A stretch of 64,000 bases of DNA from Sceloporus undulatus (taxonomy: Eukaryota; Chordata; Lepidosauria; Squamata; Phrynosomatidae): assembly GCF_019175285.1 (NCBI RefSeq), contig NC_056524.1, positions 100,562,183 through 100,626,182 of the forward strand, read 5' to 3'. The first letter of the stretch is position 1; every line of letters starts with the position of its first letter. The notes under the pieces were generated by a model. The model searched no databases. It saw only the letters and a list, made by a program, of their open reading frames with translations, and was not told the DNA's origin. The position numbers and the translations under genes are program-made. Below are positions 1-16,334 of this stretch, in pieces.

Positions 1-38
1 CCAAACCGGGTTATTATTCCCCCAGTGTGGATGCAGCC
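1..38. repeat. End of a palindromic MITE (promoter-associated subfamily)
   Basis: The first bases match the right end of the palindromic MITE seen complete at 50495-50700 and at 49690-49925: a stretch like CCAAACCGGGTTAT followed by CAGTGTGGATGCAGCC. The rest of the element lies outside the window. It sits beside the LIPT1 promoter. Confidence 0.7.
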
Positions 39-199
39 TCTGTATTACTACCTTGGCGTGAAATTCTGTTTGTTTCTTCCTGCGCCCAGGGCACCTTCTG
101 GAGGCCATGGCTGCAGCTAGCCTGCCTTTGCTCCTCTGTCCTTACCCTCCTTCTCACTGTCTCCCGCTCAGAGAGAACAAGCACAGACCCTCCTCTCTC

Positions 200-640
200 C
201 CTCAACCGCCGCGAAGTAGCTAAGCGCTAGGAAGGGAGCACCTTTTAACACAGGGACTGGCCCCGCCCACCTCCCGCTTCGCTGGACTCACTGCCCCCCC
301 CTACCGGCTGCCCTTAATAATAGCGCCCCACCCCTCTTCCTTCATTTTTAACCTATCCTACCCTGCTCTTCCTCGGCGTCTCCTAGCAACACATGACGCC
401 TCGCCCCTCCCCCCCTCTGGTTACCTGTGTGCTCCTCCTTTGACCCCGCCCCTTTCTTTTTTTATTGGCCAGAACGCTTGCTCTCACTATCAACCGTTGC
501 TTGGGTTCTCGAACGCTCGCGCTGAGAATGAAAGCGGCGCATGCGCTCTTTCGCGCGTTCTTCCCCTCTCTGTCTTTGAAGTTCCATATTCTAAGCGTCG
601 GTGGCCCCTGAGGGAAGGGGAGTAGACTTCAACTCCCAGA
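200..640. promoter_or_regulatory. GC-rich promoter upstream of LIPT1, with an NRF1-like palindrome
   Basis: This is a CpG-containing stretch in otherwise AT-rich DNA. It carries a perfect GCGCATGCGC palindrome (537-546, the NRF1 consensus core), a TTATTGGCC inverted CCAAT-type motif near 461 and several GC boxes. In mammals LIPT1 shares its 5' region with the divergent gene TSGA10. No TSGA10 coding exon is seen here, so a divergent partner is inference. The non-coding LIPT1 first exon should lie here, but I could not fix its donor. Confidence 0.6.
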
Positions 641-718
641 ATTCCTGAGCAATGAGCTTAATGACTGGGACTTCTGGGAATTGAAGTCCAAAAAACCTGG
701 AGGTTGAGAACCACTGTA
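640..718. repeat. MITE fragment (AACCACTG-ended family)
   Basis: The sequence CTTCTGGGAATTGAAGTCC followed by GTTGAGAACCACTG matches one half of the palindromic element present more completely at 46538-46671. It is probably a truncated copy. Confidence 0.55.
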
Positions 719-917
719 TAGAGAAACATCCTTGAGGTTTTCATTGATGTCCTACTAGCAAAAAGGGTTTTGAAGGATGCCTTTTTTAAGAGAGAGAAAA
801 AAAGAGTGAACTCCAAAGCCATCCCTTACTTGCCTTTAGTGTTAAAGTGTTTAATATTTTGATACTAAATATAAATAAATGAATAAATAAATAAATGAAT
901 GATTGTGTGAGTCCTTT

Positions 918-1048
918 TTAGGGCAAGCCTGTCACAGGGGTTTCTTGGCAGGATTTGTCCCTCTGAGGCTGAGAGAGTGTGACTGACTTGACCAAGTGGC
1001 TTTTATTCCACGGCCGAGCAGGGATTCGGACCCTGGTTTCCAGAGCTG
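918..1048 (-). repeat. Sauria-type tRNA-derived SINE fragment
   Basis: Read on the minus strand this is the tRNA-like head (B-box-like GGTCCGAATCCCTGC) followed by the body TCACACTCTCTCAGCCTCAG. It is truncated relative to 53676-53902 and abuts the MITE at 1049. Confidence 0.7.
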
Positions 1049-1271
1049 TAGGCCCAAAACACACTGCAGAAATAATAACCCAGTTTCAGATCGCTTTAAC
1101 TGCTCTGGCTCAGTGGTAGGGGATCCTGGGAATTGTAGTTCCCAGAGCTCTCTGACAGAGGAAGCTAAATGTCTCACAAAACTACAGTTACCGGGATTCC
1201 CTAGCACTAAGCAAGGGCAGGAAAAGCAGTCTCAAACTGGATTATTATTTCTGCAGTGTGTTTTGGACCAT
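1049..1271. mobile_element. Palindromic MITE, about 220 bp
   Basis: The left end GGCCCAAAACACACTGCAG and right end CTGCAGTGTGTTTTGGACC form terminal inverted repeats. The interior keeps a second palindrome (GGGAATTGTAGTTCCCAGAG / ACTACAGTTACCGGGATTCC). At least five more copies occur in the window. No transposase is encoded. The superfamily is not assigned because target duplications are unclear. Confidence 0.8.
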
Positions 1272-1287
1272 AGTCAAACACTCAAGC

Positions 1288-1455
1288 CACTACTGTTGTT
1301 GTGTGCCTCTGAGTCGTTTCTGACTTATGGCAGCCCTATGGTGGGTCTTCTGGGGCTGAGAGGGTGTGACTCGCCCAAGGTGACCCCAGGGATTATTTCC
1401 ATGGCCGTGTAGGGAATCCAGCCTCAATCTCCAAAGTCCTAGTCAAACCACTACA
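1288..1455 (-). repeat. Sauria-type SINE, internally deleted
   Basis: On the plus strand it begins TGTTGTTGTGTGCCTCTGAG and contains TTTCTGACTTATGGC (BovB-like 3' tail, reversed). It ends with the tRNA-like head ending in CAAACCACTAC. It is shorter than full copies near 225-240 bp. Confidence 0.7.
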
Positions 1456-1461
1456 GCGCAC

Positions 1462-1860
1462 TTTGTTGATGTTAACTTTCCTCAAGTCAACTCCGACTTA
1501 TGGCGACCCTATGAATGAGAGACCTTCAAGTGACCCTGCCATCAGCAGCCCTGCTCAGGCTTTGCAAGGCTTCCTTGACTAAGCCTCCATCTGGAACGTG
1601 GTCTTCCTCTTTTCCCAATAGCTTCTACCTTCCCAAAAGACAAAGCATTATTGTCTTTACTACTGAGTCATGCCTACTCATGATATGTCCAAAGTACAAC
1701 AGTCTCTGCTTGGTCACCTTAGCTTCTAGGGAGACTCCAGGCTTAATTTACTCTTAGGAGCCAGTTACTTCCAAAGTATCTGCAAAACTCTCTTCCACCT
1801 CCACATCTCCAATGAGATGTTTATTTCTATCAGCTCCACTGTCCAGCTGTCACAACCGTA
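1462..1860 (-). mobile_element. RTE-BovB LINE 3' fragment
   Basis: On the minus strand the sequence shares TTGACATATCATGAGTAGGC-type text with the BovB end at 26500-26830, whose translation contains [20 protein letters not shown], a typical BovB RT C-terminus. The plus strand shows the reversed 3' end with CAACTCCGACTTATGGC. It is truncated at its 5' end and eroded. Confidence 0.6.
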
Positions 1861-1878
1861 CTTGGAAATTGGAAATAC

Positions 1879-1952
1879 TATAGCATGGGCAACCCTGATT
1901 TTCAGATATATATATATATATATAATTGAAAATCAGGATTGCCCATGCTATA
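1879..1952. repeat. 26-bp inverted repeat around an AT loop
   Basis: The arms at 1879-1904 and 1927-1952 are reverse complements with one mismatch (TATAGCATGGGCAACCCTGA against TATAGCATGGGCAATCCTGA in the rc arm). They enclose a 22-base TA-rich loop. It could form a strong hairpin. Confidence 0.8.
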
Positions 1953-2354
1953 TATTATATATATAGTTCTATGATGGGTATTTGCCATAGTAAATGAAAT
2001 GAATGAATGAATGAATGTGTTTTATGTTCAACATAAAGAAATTAAGCACATTCATTTAAACAGCAAACTTCAACCCCTGATAACAGGAGACCAAGGAGAG
2101 ACTAAAGGGAACGCCAAAGGATCAAATCCCACCCCTTCCCCAGCTAGGAAGCAAACTACTGTACCTTTCCTCGCGTTGTTATGGGAACAGAAGCGTCTCT
2201 GGGGAAGGGAAGGTCAAGGAAAAACTACTTCCGTCCAAAACCGGAAGAAGGTCAGGCTGCGTGAAAGAGAAAGGGTGTTACCACTATTTTGGTCCCTGGG
2301 AGCGGAGTGCTCCGAATTGGCAGTTCCGTTGTGTGCTGCTGTTCCAATTTGTCT

Positions 2355-2920
2355 GCCTCCTGTTGCATTCTGGGACGTGTAGTCCATTGAGGCCTGAGAG
2401 CTCCTTGGCTGCGGATTCTAAATGCCCCCTCCTTAAACTGCAAATCCCAGAATGCAACAGTAGGAGGCAGCCGGAGCAGCTAAAGTGAGGTAATGTTAAA
2501 GAGGGCAAGAATCATGAGTTTACATTGCTTCTAGGAGTGTTTTTAAGACGTTGTTTGGTCGTGTTTGTTTCAGCCCGCCTCTTTCCCTGAATGCCCTCCA
2601 TTTTGCGGCGCCCTTGGGACCTTAGATAACGCAGTTTGACACAACTATAGCTCCCTCTCATAGAGTCCTGGGATGTGTAGTTTTCCAGGGCCTTTAGCTG
2701 CCTCTGCCCAAGAGTGGTGGTGCCTCACAAAGCTACAAACCCCAGAAAGCCTGCAGTTAAAGCGGTGTCAAAGTGCATTATTTCCACAGTGTAGATGCAC
2801 CCAGTGATTGAAGGTCATCCTTCCTGACATTTAGGTTATATTTCTTAGAGGCTTTAACTTAGAGGCATTAACTGCCCTGGCTCAATGCTGGGGGTTCTGG
2901 GAACTGTAGTTTAGATTATG
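2355..2920. repeat. Cluster of three palindromic MITE remnants
   Basis: The half-elements are 2355-2465 (GCATTCTGGGACGTGTAGTC to CAAATCCCAGAATGC), 2625-2815 (ending TTAAAGCGGTGTCAAAGTGC and CAGTGTAGATGCACCC) and 2862-2920 (TTAACTGCCCTGGCTCAATG). All belong to the MITE superfamily dominant in this window. Confidence 0.65.
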
Positions 2921-3130
2921 TTGTAGTGTAGTTTTGATGGCTTTTGTTTTTGTTTGCAGTTTGGGTGTTTGCATGTGTTCTATCAAAGTTTTAATATACG
3001 TACAATTTTAATTAAAATGTATGTTTATTTTTAAAAGTAACCTGCCACAGAATGGACACAGCTTTGAGACAGCAGTGTTTTGAATGCTGGCTCTTCAGTC
3101 TGCAGCCCTGTCCACACTTTCATGGAGTTA

Positions 3131-3300
3131 GGTCCAAAACACACTGCAGAAGTAATCTAGTTTGAGACCGCTGTAACTGCCCTGGCTCAATGCTAGGGAA
3201 GTGCGGGAACTGTAGTTTATTGTGGCCCCAGAGCTCTCTGACAGAGGAGGCTCAATGTCTCACAAAACTACAGTTCCCAGAATTCTTTCTTATAAGAGTG
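3131..3300. mobile_element. Palindromic MITE, 3' truncated
   Basis: It begins GGTCCAAAACACACTGCAG and keeps both central palindrome halves (GGGAACTGTAGTTTATTG / CAAAACTACAGTTCCCAG). The terminal CAGTGTGTTTTGGACC end is missing. It lies in the LIPT1 5' intron or leader region. Confidence 0.75.
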
Positions 3301-3591
3301 GGCTGTAAAAAAAGCATTTATTTCAGCTTATTAATCAGAAGGGATGGCTAAGAAGGTACCACATAATTTCTGACATAAGATTAAATCTGCTAAGAACTTG
3401 TAAACCCTCTTGGCATGTTGAAGGGATTAAATTATTAATGTAATGAACTAATTACTGGCTTTGCTATAGCATGCAGCATTAACTGTTTCAGGATAAATAA
3501 TGAATACTGTATTTTCACCTTCTCAGATTGCCAATGATATGCACAGTTGAAATAAAGCAATTTCTGCATTGCTCCAAGTTTTAAAATCCCA

Positions 3592-3607
3592 TTATCTTCT
3601 CATCAGG
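3592..3607 (+). other. LIPT1: Candidate splice acceptor for the LIPT1 coding exon
   Basis: A pyrimidine-rich TTATCTTCTCATCAG precedes base 3607. That would leave a 165-base non-coding lead before the ATG at 3772. LIPT1 genes usually have non-coding 5' exons and one coding exon, so a junction here is plausible but not proven. Confidence 0.4.
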
Positions 3608-3771
3608 AAAAAGGCGCATCATTCAGAATCATTCAGTTAGGAGAACTGTCTTCTGTGCTTTTGAAAAGAACAACACTGGAACAAATGTTTGAAAAAGTAC
3701 ATTGGTACCAAAGGAGTAGACTATGCAAAAGTGCCAACTTTTGACATTTGATCATTGGATTTCCTGAAAAC

Positions 3772-4890
3772 ATGATCATTCAGTCTTCTCTGAAGAAATG
3801 TTTCCCGCTGTACTATGTTCTCAAAGTCCCACATGCTGGTTTCAAGCATGCATCAAGGGGAGGGCTGATCATACAGTCTGCTTCCCAGGACATTTATGAG
3901 AATTTGGCGTTGGAAGATTGGATCCATGATAATATGGATTTAGAGAAGAGACAAGTTCTTTTCCTGTGGAGAAATTCGTCTGCCGTGGTGATTGGCAGAC
4001 ATCAGAATCCCTGGCAGGAATGCAATCTCAAATTCATGAGACAGAAAGGCATAAAACTAGCTCGAAGAAGAAGCGGGGGAGGCACAGTTTACCACGATCC
4101 TGGCAATATCAATCTTACTTTCTTTACCAACAGGAAGAAATATGAAAGAATGGACAATTTAAAATTGGTCGTTAAAGCTTTAAAAGCCCTGCGGCCCCAA
4201 TTAGACGTACAAGCAACTGAAAGGTATGATCTCTTGTTAAATGGGATTTTTAAAATTTCAGGAACGGCTGCAAAACTAGGGAGGGCTGCAGCTTACCATC
4301 ACTGCACCTTGCTATGCAGCGCTGATAAATTTGTTTTATCAACTGTGCTAAAGAGTCCTTATAATGGAATCAAAAGCAATGCAACTCCAAGCGTACCTGC
4401 CTTGGTGAAAAACCTCTTTGAGGAAGATTCAACATTAAACTGTGAAATGCTCATGGATGCCATTGCTGCAGAATATGCTTCACACCATCAAATTAAAAAC
4501 CATATCATCCTAATAAACCCAGCTGATGAAACAGAATTCCCTGGAATTAATAATAAAGCCAGAGACCTGCAAGCCTGGGATTGGTTGTATGGCAAAACAC
4601 CAAAGTTCAGCATTAGCAGATCTCTTAACATAGCACATGAAGAATGTCATGTTGAAATTAAGATAAATATGGAGGTAAAAAATGGCAAAATTGAAACTTG
4701 CAGTATTGATGTGCCTCACTTTTGGTTGCCACCAACCATGTGTGATGAACTAAACAATTATCTTATTGGCAGCAAATTCTGTCCCAGTGAAACCTCTGCA
4801 GTGGCAACTGCTTTGCTGAGAACATGTACAGATTACAAGTTACACAGCAAGTGGAATATTTTATGTGAGAAATTAGTTGCCTTAATGTAA
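3772..4890 (+). CDS. LIPT1: Lipoyltransferase 1, mitochondrial
   Basis: This single uninterrupted exon encodes 372 aa; the human protein is 373 aa. The family transfers lipoyl groups from the glycine cleavage H protein to the E2 subunits of the 2-oxoacid dehydrogenases in mitochondria. The biotin/lipoate ligase-type fold shows [10 protein letters not shown] near residues 75-84 and the lipoate-site motif [12 protein letters not shown] near 98-109, followed by GNINLTFF. The C-terminus GSKFCPSET ... [10 protein letters not shown] aligns with the mammalian end. The first about 25 residues are the likely mitochondrial presequence. The ATG at 3772 is chosen because [11 protein letters not shown] aligns with human MLIPFSMKNCF; the open frame extends 24 bases upstream only to a TTG. 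No break is seen. It is the leftmost gene of the conserved cluster and faces away from MITD1. Confidence 0.97.
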   Translation: MIIQSSLKKCFPLYYVLKVPHAGFKHASRGGLIIQSASQDIYENLALEDWIHDNMDLEKRQVLFLWRNSSAVVIGRHQNPWQECNLKFMRQKGIKLARRRSGGGTVYHDPGNINLTFFTNRKKYERMDNLKLVVKALKALRPQLDVQATERYDLLLNGIFKISGTAAKLGRAAAYHHCTLLCSADKFVLSTVLKSPYNGIKSNATPSVPALVKNLFEEDSTLNCEMLMDAIAAEYASHHQIKNHIILINPADETEFPGINNKARDLQAWDWLYGKTPKFSISRSLNIAHEECHVEIKINMEVKNGKIETCSIDVPHFWLPPTMCDELNNYLIGSKFCPSETSAVATALLRTCTDYKLHSKWNILCEKLVALM

Positions 4891-4995
4891 CATATGTGAC
4901 AGTTTCATTCTTGATCATCTCTACTGTCCAGCAGAAGGTTGTTCTGGCACAAGATTTTTTATGATCTATTTGATTTCAATTTATGATTATGATCT

Positions 4996-5056
4996 AATAA
5001 ATTATAGTGAAGTAATAAATTGTTTAACAAAAGAAAAATCTGATCACGAATAAACC
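4996..5056 (+). terminator. LIPT1: LIPT1 polyadenylation signals
   Basis: AATAAA occurs at 4996-5001, again near 5014 and again near 5050, which is 100-165 bases past the stop codon. Any of them could define the 3' end. Confidence 0.6.
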
Positions 5057-5105
5057 TCTTGTTAAGACTAGCCAAACAAAAAGAAGGGCTGAAATGTCTT
5101 CATTC

Positions 5106-5340
5106 TGTTGTTGTTGTGTAACTTAAAGCCATTTCTGATTTATGGTGACCTTAAAGCAAACCTATCATGGGATTATTTGGTAAGATTTGTTCAGTGAGGT
5201 TTGCCTTCGCCTTCCTCTTGAGTCTGAGAGAGTGTGACTTGCTCAAGATCACCCAGTGGGTTTCCAAGACTGAGTGGAGGTTTAAACCATGGTCTCCAGA
5301 GTTGTAGTCCAATGCTCAAACCACTACACCATGCTGGCTC
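5106..5340 (-). mobile_element. Sauria-type SINE, near full length
   Basis: On the minus strand it runs from GAGCCAGCATGGTGTAGTGG (tRNA-like A-box region) through the body CACACTCTCTCAGACTCAAG to a tail ending ACAACAACAACAGAA. It is about 235 bp and lies downstream of LIPT1. Confidence 0.85.
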
Positions 5341-6353
5341 CAAAGTAATCCCCACTGAGTTTGGTGGAACTTCCTCTAGGACCTTGTATTGTTTTCTGGC
5401 TGGCAAACATGTGGATAAGGTAGTAGATCCTCCCAGATATTGTTCCCCTCCCTCTACCTAGTCTACCACAAGGTAGACCTATATAGAAGTACTCTTATCA
5501 CCTTTGCTTTTTGGAAGGGGGGTTATGTGCATAGCCTATCTTTCCTTCAGGGTCAAGGTGACATGCATGGTCTCTCTCCCCCATTTTTTCCACCTAATTC
5601 CACGTGGTCAGTCAGGTTGCAAAGTAATGACTAGCCCAAGGGCATCCAATAAGTTTCATGACTGAGTGAGATTTCAATTTGTGTTGTCCTAGTCTGACAT
5701 TTTAACCTATCCCTGTTACAGAATTCTGGTAAGAGTTCAGGTTACATATTAGTTAGTTACATCTCACTGCTTAGCATATTAAATATTCACCATTACACCT
5801 TACCGCTGGTAACGTGTGTTTATTATTTAGTTCTGTAATTTAACATCCTGCAGATTAGCCTGTGTGGTTCTTACAGCAGTTTAAAATTAGATCAATTGAA
5901 ATACAGATGTTTCAGACAAATTGAAACAGAAGCCATAAAACCTTTTTTTAAATGTAGCCAGAGACATTCAGAATGACATGAGTTTTATGTGCATGAAATA
6001 TAGGAGTCAGGGTAAATACGATGGACTGGACTCTTCCAGCCATGTGTATTTTATTTATTCGATTTGTATTTTGCTTTTCTCCCTATACACTACCTAGACA
6101 TTTTTATATTTTACATACATCATTGTCTTGGGTGTCCCTAAACAGACTCCAGTGTTATGGTATGACTTCCATAGATAATTGTGAGACATGATCACTGCAT
6201 GAATGCTTTCACAACTCCCTCATTCAGTAGTTGCCATACGTGGCTGCAACACTCTATACTTTGCCAAATGACTCAAGAGATATCTGGAAGACATTTTTAT
6301 GATTCATGGCTGTAGCCTCAGATCAGTTTTGCTCCAAACCATTCAAAAGAACA
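5341..6353. other. Intergenic, no feature recognised
   Basis: This is AT-rich intergenic DNA between the LIPT1 3' end and the nested MITEs. I see no coding pattern, tandem repeat or recognisable element. Confidence 0.5.
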
Positions 6354-6355
6354 TA

Positions 6356-7104
6356 CCGTATTTTCCGGCATATAAGACGACTGGGCATATAAGATGACCC
6401 CCCAACTTTTCCAGTTAAAATATAGAGTTTGAGATATACTTGCTGTATAAGACTACCCCTCTTCCAACGCACACCAAATAAAAAATTTAAAAACATCAGA
6501 TTTGATTTCAATATGATAATTTAAATTCAAATGCTTATGACATGCAGGTCCTTAGCAGGAAACTTTGTTGTACAGTCGGCCCTTGCCTTGCGCGGGGGAT
6601 CCGTTCCAGACCCCTCGCGTAAGGCGAATTCTGCCTATGCTAAAGCCCCATTAGAAACAATGGGGCTTGTGTGCGGCGGTGTGGCAGCGCACGGGGCGCC
6701 ACGGGCACGCACACCCATTCATTTGAATGGGACGCACCGCACCGCGCTCCCCATGGCTTGAGCGCATACGCTCAAGACTGCATAAAGTGCGCCCACGTAT
6801 AACACGGGCGCACTGTATACAAAGCCTGCTTGGATTGGTCAGCTATCCCTGCCTGCCCAGTGCTTCCTGTCTCCAAGACTATCAGAGCAATAGCTGCTTT
6901 CATACGATTGCCGCATATGGTGGGGATGTGGCCACGGCCGTTTTTGAGCTCCTCCCACCATATGCAGCGACCGCAGATTCTCCAGTCCAGCTCGGAAGTT
7001 TCAGCACCTGCTCTATAATATGACACCCGGCGTATAAGATGACACCCGACTTTTGAGAAGATTTTCCTGGGTTAAAAAGTAGTCTTATATACCAGAAAAT
7101 ACAG
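6356..7104. mobile_element. TA-flanked MITE (CCGTATTTTCCGG-ended), with another MITE inside
   Basis: The left end CCGTATTTTCCGGCATATAA and the right end (rc CTGTATTTTCTGGTATATAA) are terminal inverted repeats. A TA sits on each side (6354-6355, 7105-7106), as for Tc1/mariner-type elements. The repeated phrase GGCATATAAGAC / GGCGTATAAGATGAC lies at both ends. A second MITE (6573-6815) interrupts it. No transposase is seen. Confidence 0.8.
6573..6815. mobile_element. Nested TA-flanked MITE, GC-rich
   Basis: It begins CAGTCGGCCCTTGCCTTGCG and ends ACACGGGCGCACTG, with TA at 6571-6572 and 6816-6817. At 243 bp it is markedly GC-rich against its surroundings. It is a terminal-repeat cousin of 25283-25757 (CAGTCGGCCCTTCTTATACA). 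Confidence 0.8.
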
Positions 7105-7106
7105 TA

Positions 7107-8065
7107 GTTAAATAACTATTAACCTTAAATAACTGATATGTAATATTTTTGCTTTGTTTAGTGTGGTTATTTAAAATAATGTTTATTTATAACGCCCTTT
7201 CCACCAAATCTCAAATAGTCTGAGTCATCAGCATTTGTGATGTGCTTATAAAGGGATCACAGGTTTCTTTTAAGCTTCCATCAGTTGGTGACAGAGCAGT
7301 CAGCTTTTTAGTTTAGAATAGACATCAGTTGAGTCTCCCTTTTCTGAAATGTTTTGGATTCTGGAATTTTTTTTATGCATAATGTTTTATATACACCTTA
7401 TACACAGGTAATTTTATACATAATATTTTTAATAATTTTGTGCATGAAATAAAGCTGTCACTATCTCAGCCACCCATCTAGACAATTTTGGAGGATTTAA
7501 TAATAATAACTTATTTATATTCCTGCCTACTCCGATTAGGATTGAGGCAGTAGAAACAACCTGATACTTAAAACAAACGTACTCAATAACCCCAAGTTCT
7601 ACCCCCGCCTCCCAAATAACAATTACATCATGTATATTTGAAATGTATTTGATATTTCTGGATAAGGGAGTCTCAACCTGTATGAGAAATGTGTGGCCCT
7701 CCAAATGTTGATAGGCTAGTTCCTATCAACCCTAGTCAGCACCTCTAACTGTGAAATATATCAGTTTTCTTCTGCGTATCAATTCCACAGGAAGTGTTGA
7801 CAGTCATCGCATGGGCAACGGATTAACCACCACATGAATAAATCAGTCTTTCAGCATAGCTGTTCTTATGTTCTTATGAGGGATGATGGGATTTGCAGTT
7901 CAACAACATTTCAGAAAGCCAAAAGATACCCACTACTACTAGTGGTCTTTGCTTCAGCCAGCATTAGGAATGACTGACTGATCTTTTTAAGAACATGAAA
8001 TCATCGGTATTTTCCCCCTTGGAACTGGATTGAGATACAGTAATTTTTTGAAAAAAATAAAAAGT
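7107..8065. other. Intergenic, no clear feature
   Basis: This is AT-rich DNA between the nested MITEs and the MITD1 3' end. A small fragment near 7495-7540 (AATAATAATAACTTATTTATAT) resembles the 3' end of the L2-like LINEs, in the minus orientation. Nothing else is recognisable. Confidence 0.45.
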
Positions 8066-8069
8066 TCCA

Positions 8070-8075
8070 TTTATT
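8070..8075 (-). terminator. MITD1: MITD1 polyadenylation signal
   Basis: AATAAA on the minus strand lies 72 bases beyond the MITD1 stop codon (8147-8149). Confidence 0.65.
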
Positions 8076-8146
8076 TTATAAAAGTACACAATAGACAAAG
8101 TAGCTCACATTTGAAGAAAAGCAGTTAAGAGTGGTTGAAATGGGAA

Positions 8147-15518
<7,372 letters not shown>

Positions 15519-15889
15519 CCCGCCGCTCTTCCGGGACAACAAACAACACAGGGATCACGTGACTTTCGGGAAATGGCAACTTAGAGCCATTGTAGCGATC
15601 GGGCCGGAAGGCTACGTCGTAGATGTAAGAAAAATATTAGACGCCCCTTGAGGGTGTTGACTTCCGAGTACACTCAGGCGGAGAGGTCGCCGTCTGTGAT
15701 TGGCTCCCTCAGCGCGGAGGACACTCGAAAGCTTTTCACCGATTGGGCGGAAGGCTTCACCATAGATGTAAGATATTTTAGACTTCTCTCGTGGACGCTG
15801 ACTTCCGAGCGCGCTCGAGACCGCCGCCGCCGCCTCTGATTGGCTGCCTTGGTCTCTTAAAAGGGCGCTGCGTGGTCTCTGATTTCAAA
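15519..15889. promoter_or_regulatory. Divergent MITD1/MRPL30 promoter with a tandem duplication
   Basis: This is the 371-bp head-to-head promoter. Two diverged units about 141 bp apart each contain CGGAAGGCT (15605, 15748), TAGATGTAAGA, GACTTCCGAG (15659, 15800) and a CCAAT-type GATTGGCT (15698, 15838). CGGAAG/CTTCCG are ETS-type sites and GATTGG is an NF-Y-type site. An extra CCCGGAAG lies in the MITD1 leader near 15530. There is no TATA box. NRF1-type palindromes are absent here, unlike the other three promoters. Confidence 0.8.
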
Positions 15890-16303
15890 ATGGCGGTGGC
15901 CAGGTCTCTGTGGAGGAATCTCTCTCTTAGCTGGCAGGTAAGGATGAGGGGCAGCAGCAGCAGTCACCGCTCATCCTCTGTGTGTATGCATCCGCCTGTT
16001 CTGCCACATTACCCCTAACCTATGCCACTGTCCCTCGTGGGTTAGCCATCCATCAGCCTTTTATCTCTATGCTTTGTTTCACTGTCCCCAAACTGTTTAT
16101 GCAGTACTTCCTTTTATTTGGGTTAGACTCTTAAGTTAGGAGCCGTTTCCAAATCGTTTACATTCCAAAAACAGATGATTTTTCACATGACCTGCATTAA
16201 ATCAACATGTCAGCACTGTCACCTTCAGCTCCTCCTGGACACAAGGGACAGTCTGAATTTTAACCTTTTTACCACAGTAAAAAGTACAACTTCAAAGTGT
16301 ATA

Positions 16304-16334
<31 letters not shown>

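Noticed and set aside
2011-2508. Open frames near 2.0-2.5 kb as an upstream gene
   Set aside because: They overlap MITE halves, and opposite-strand frames are equally long. No recognisable protein is present.
3748-3771. LIPT1 start extended 24 bases upstream
   Set aside because: The codon at 3748 is TTG, not ATG, and the ATG at 3772 aligns with the human N-terminus.
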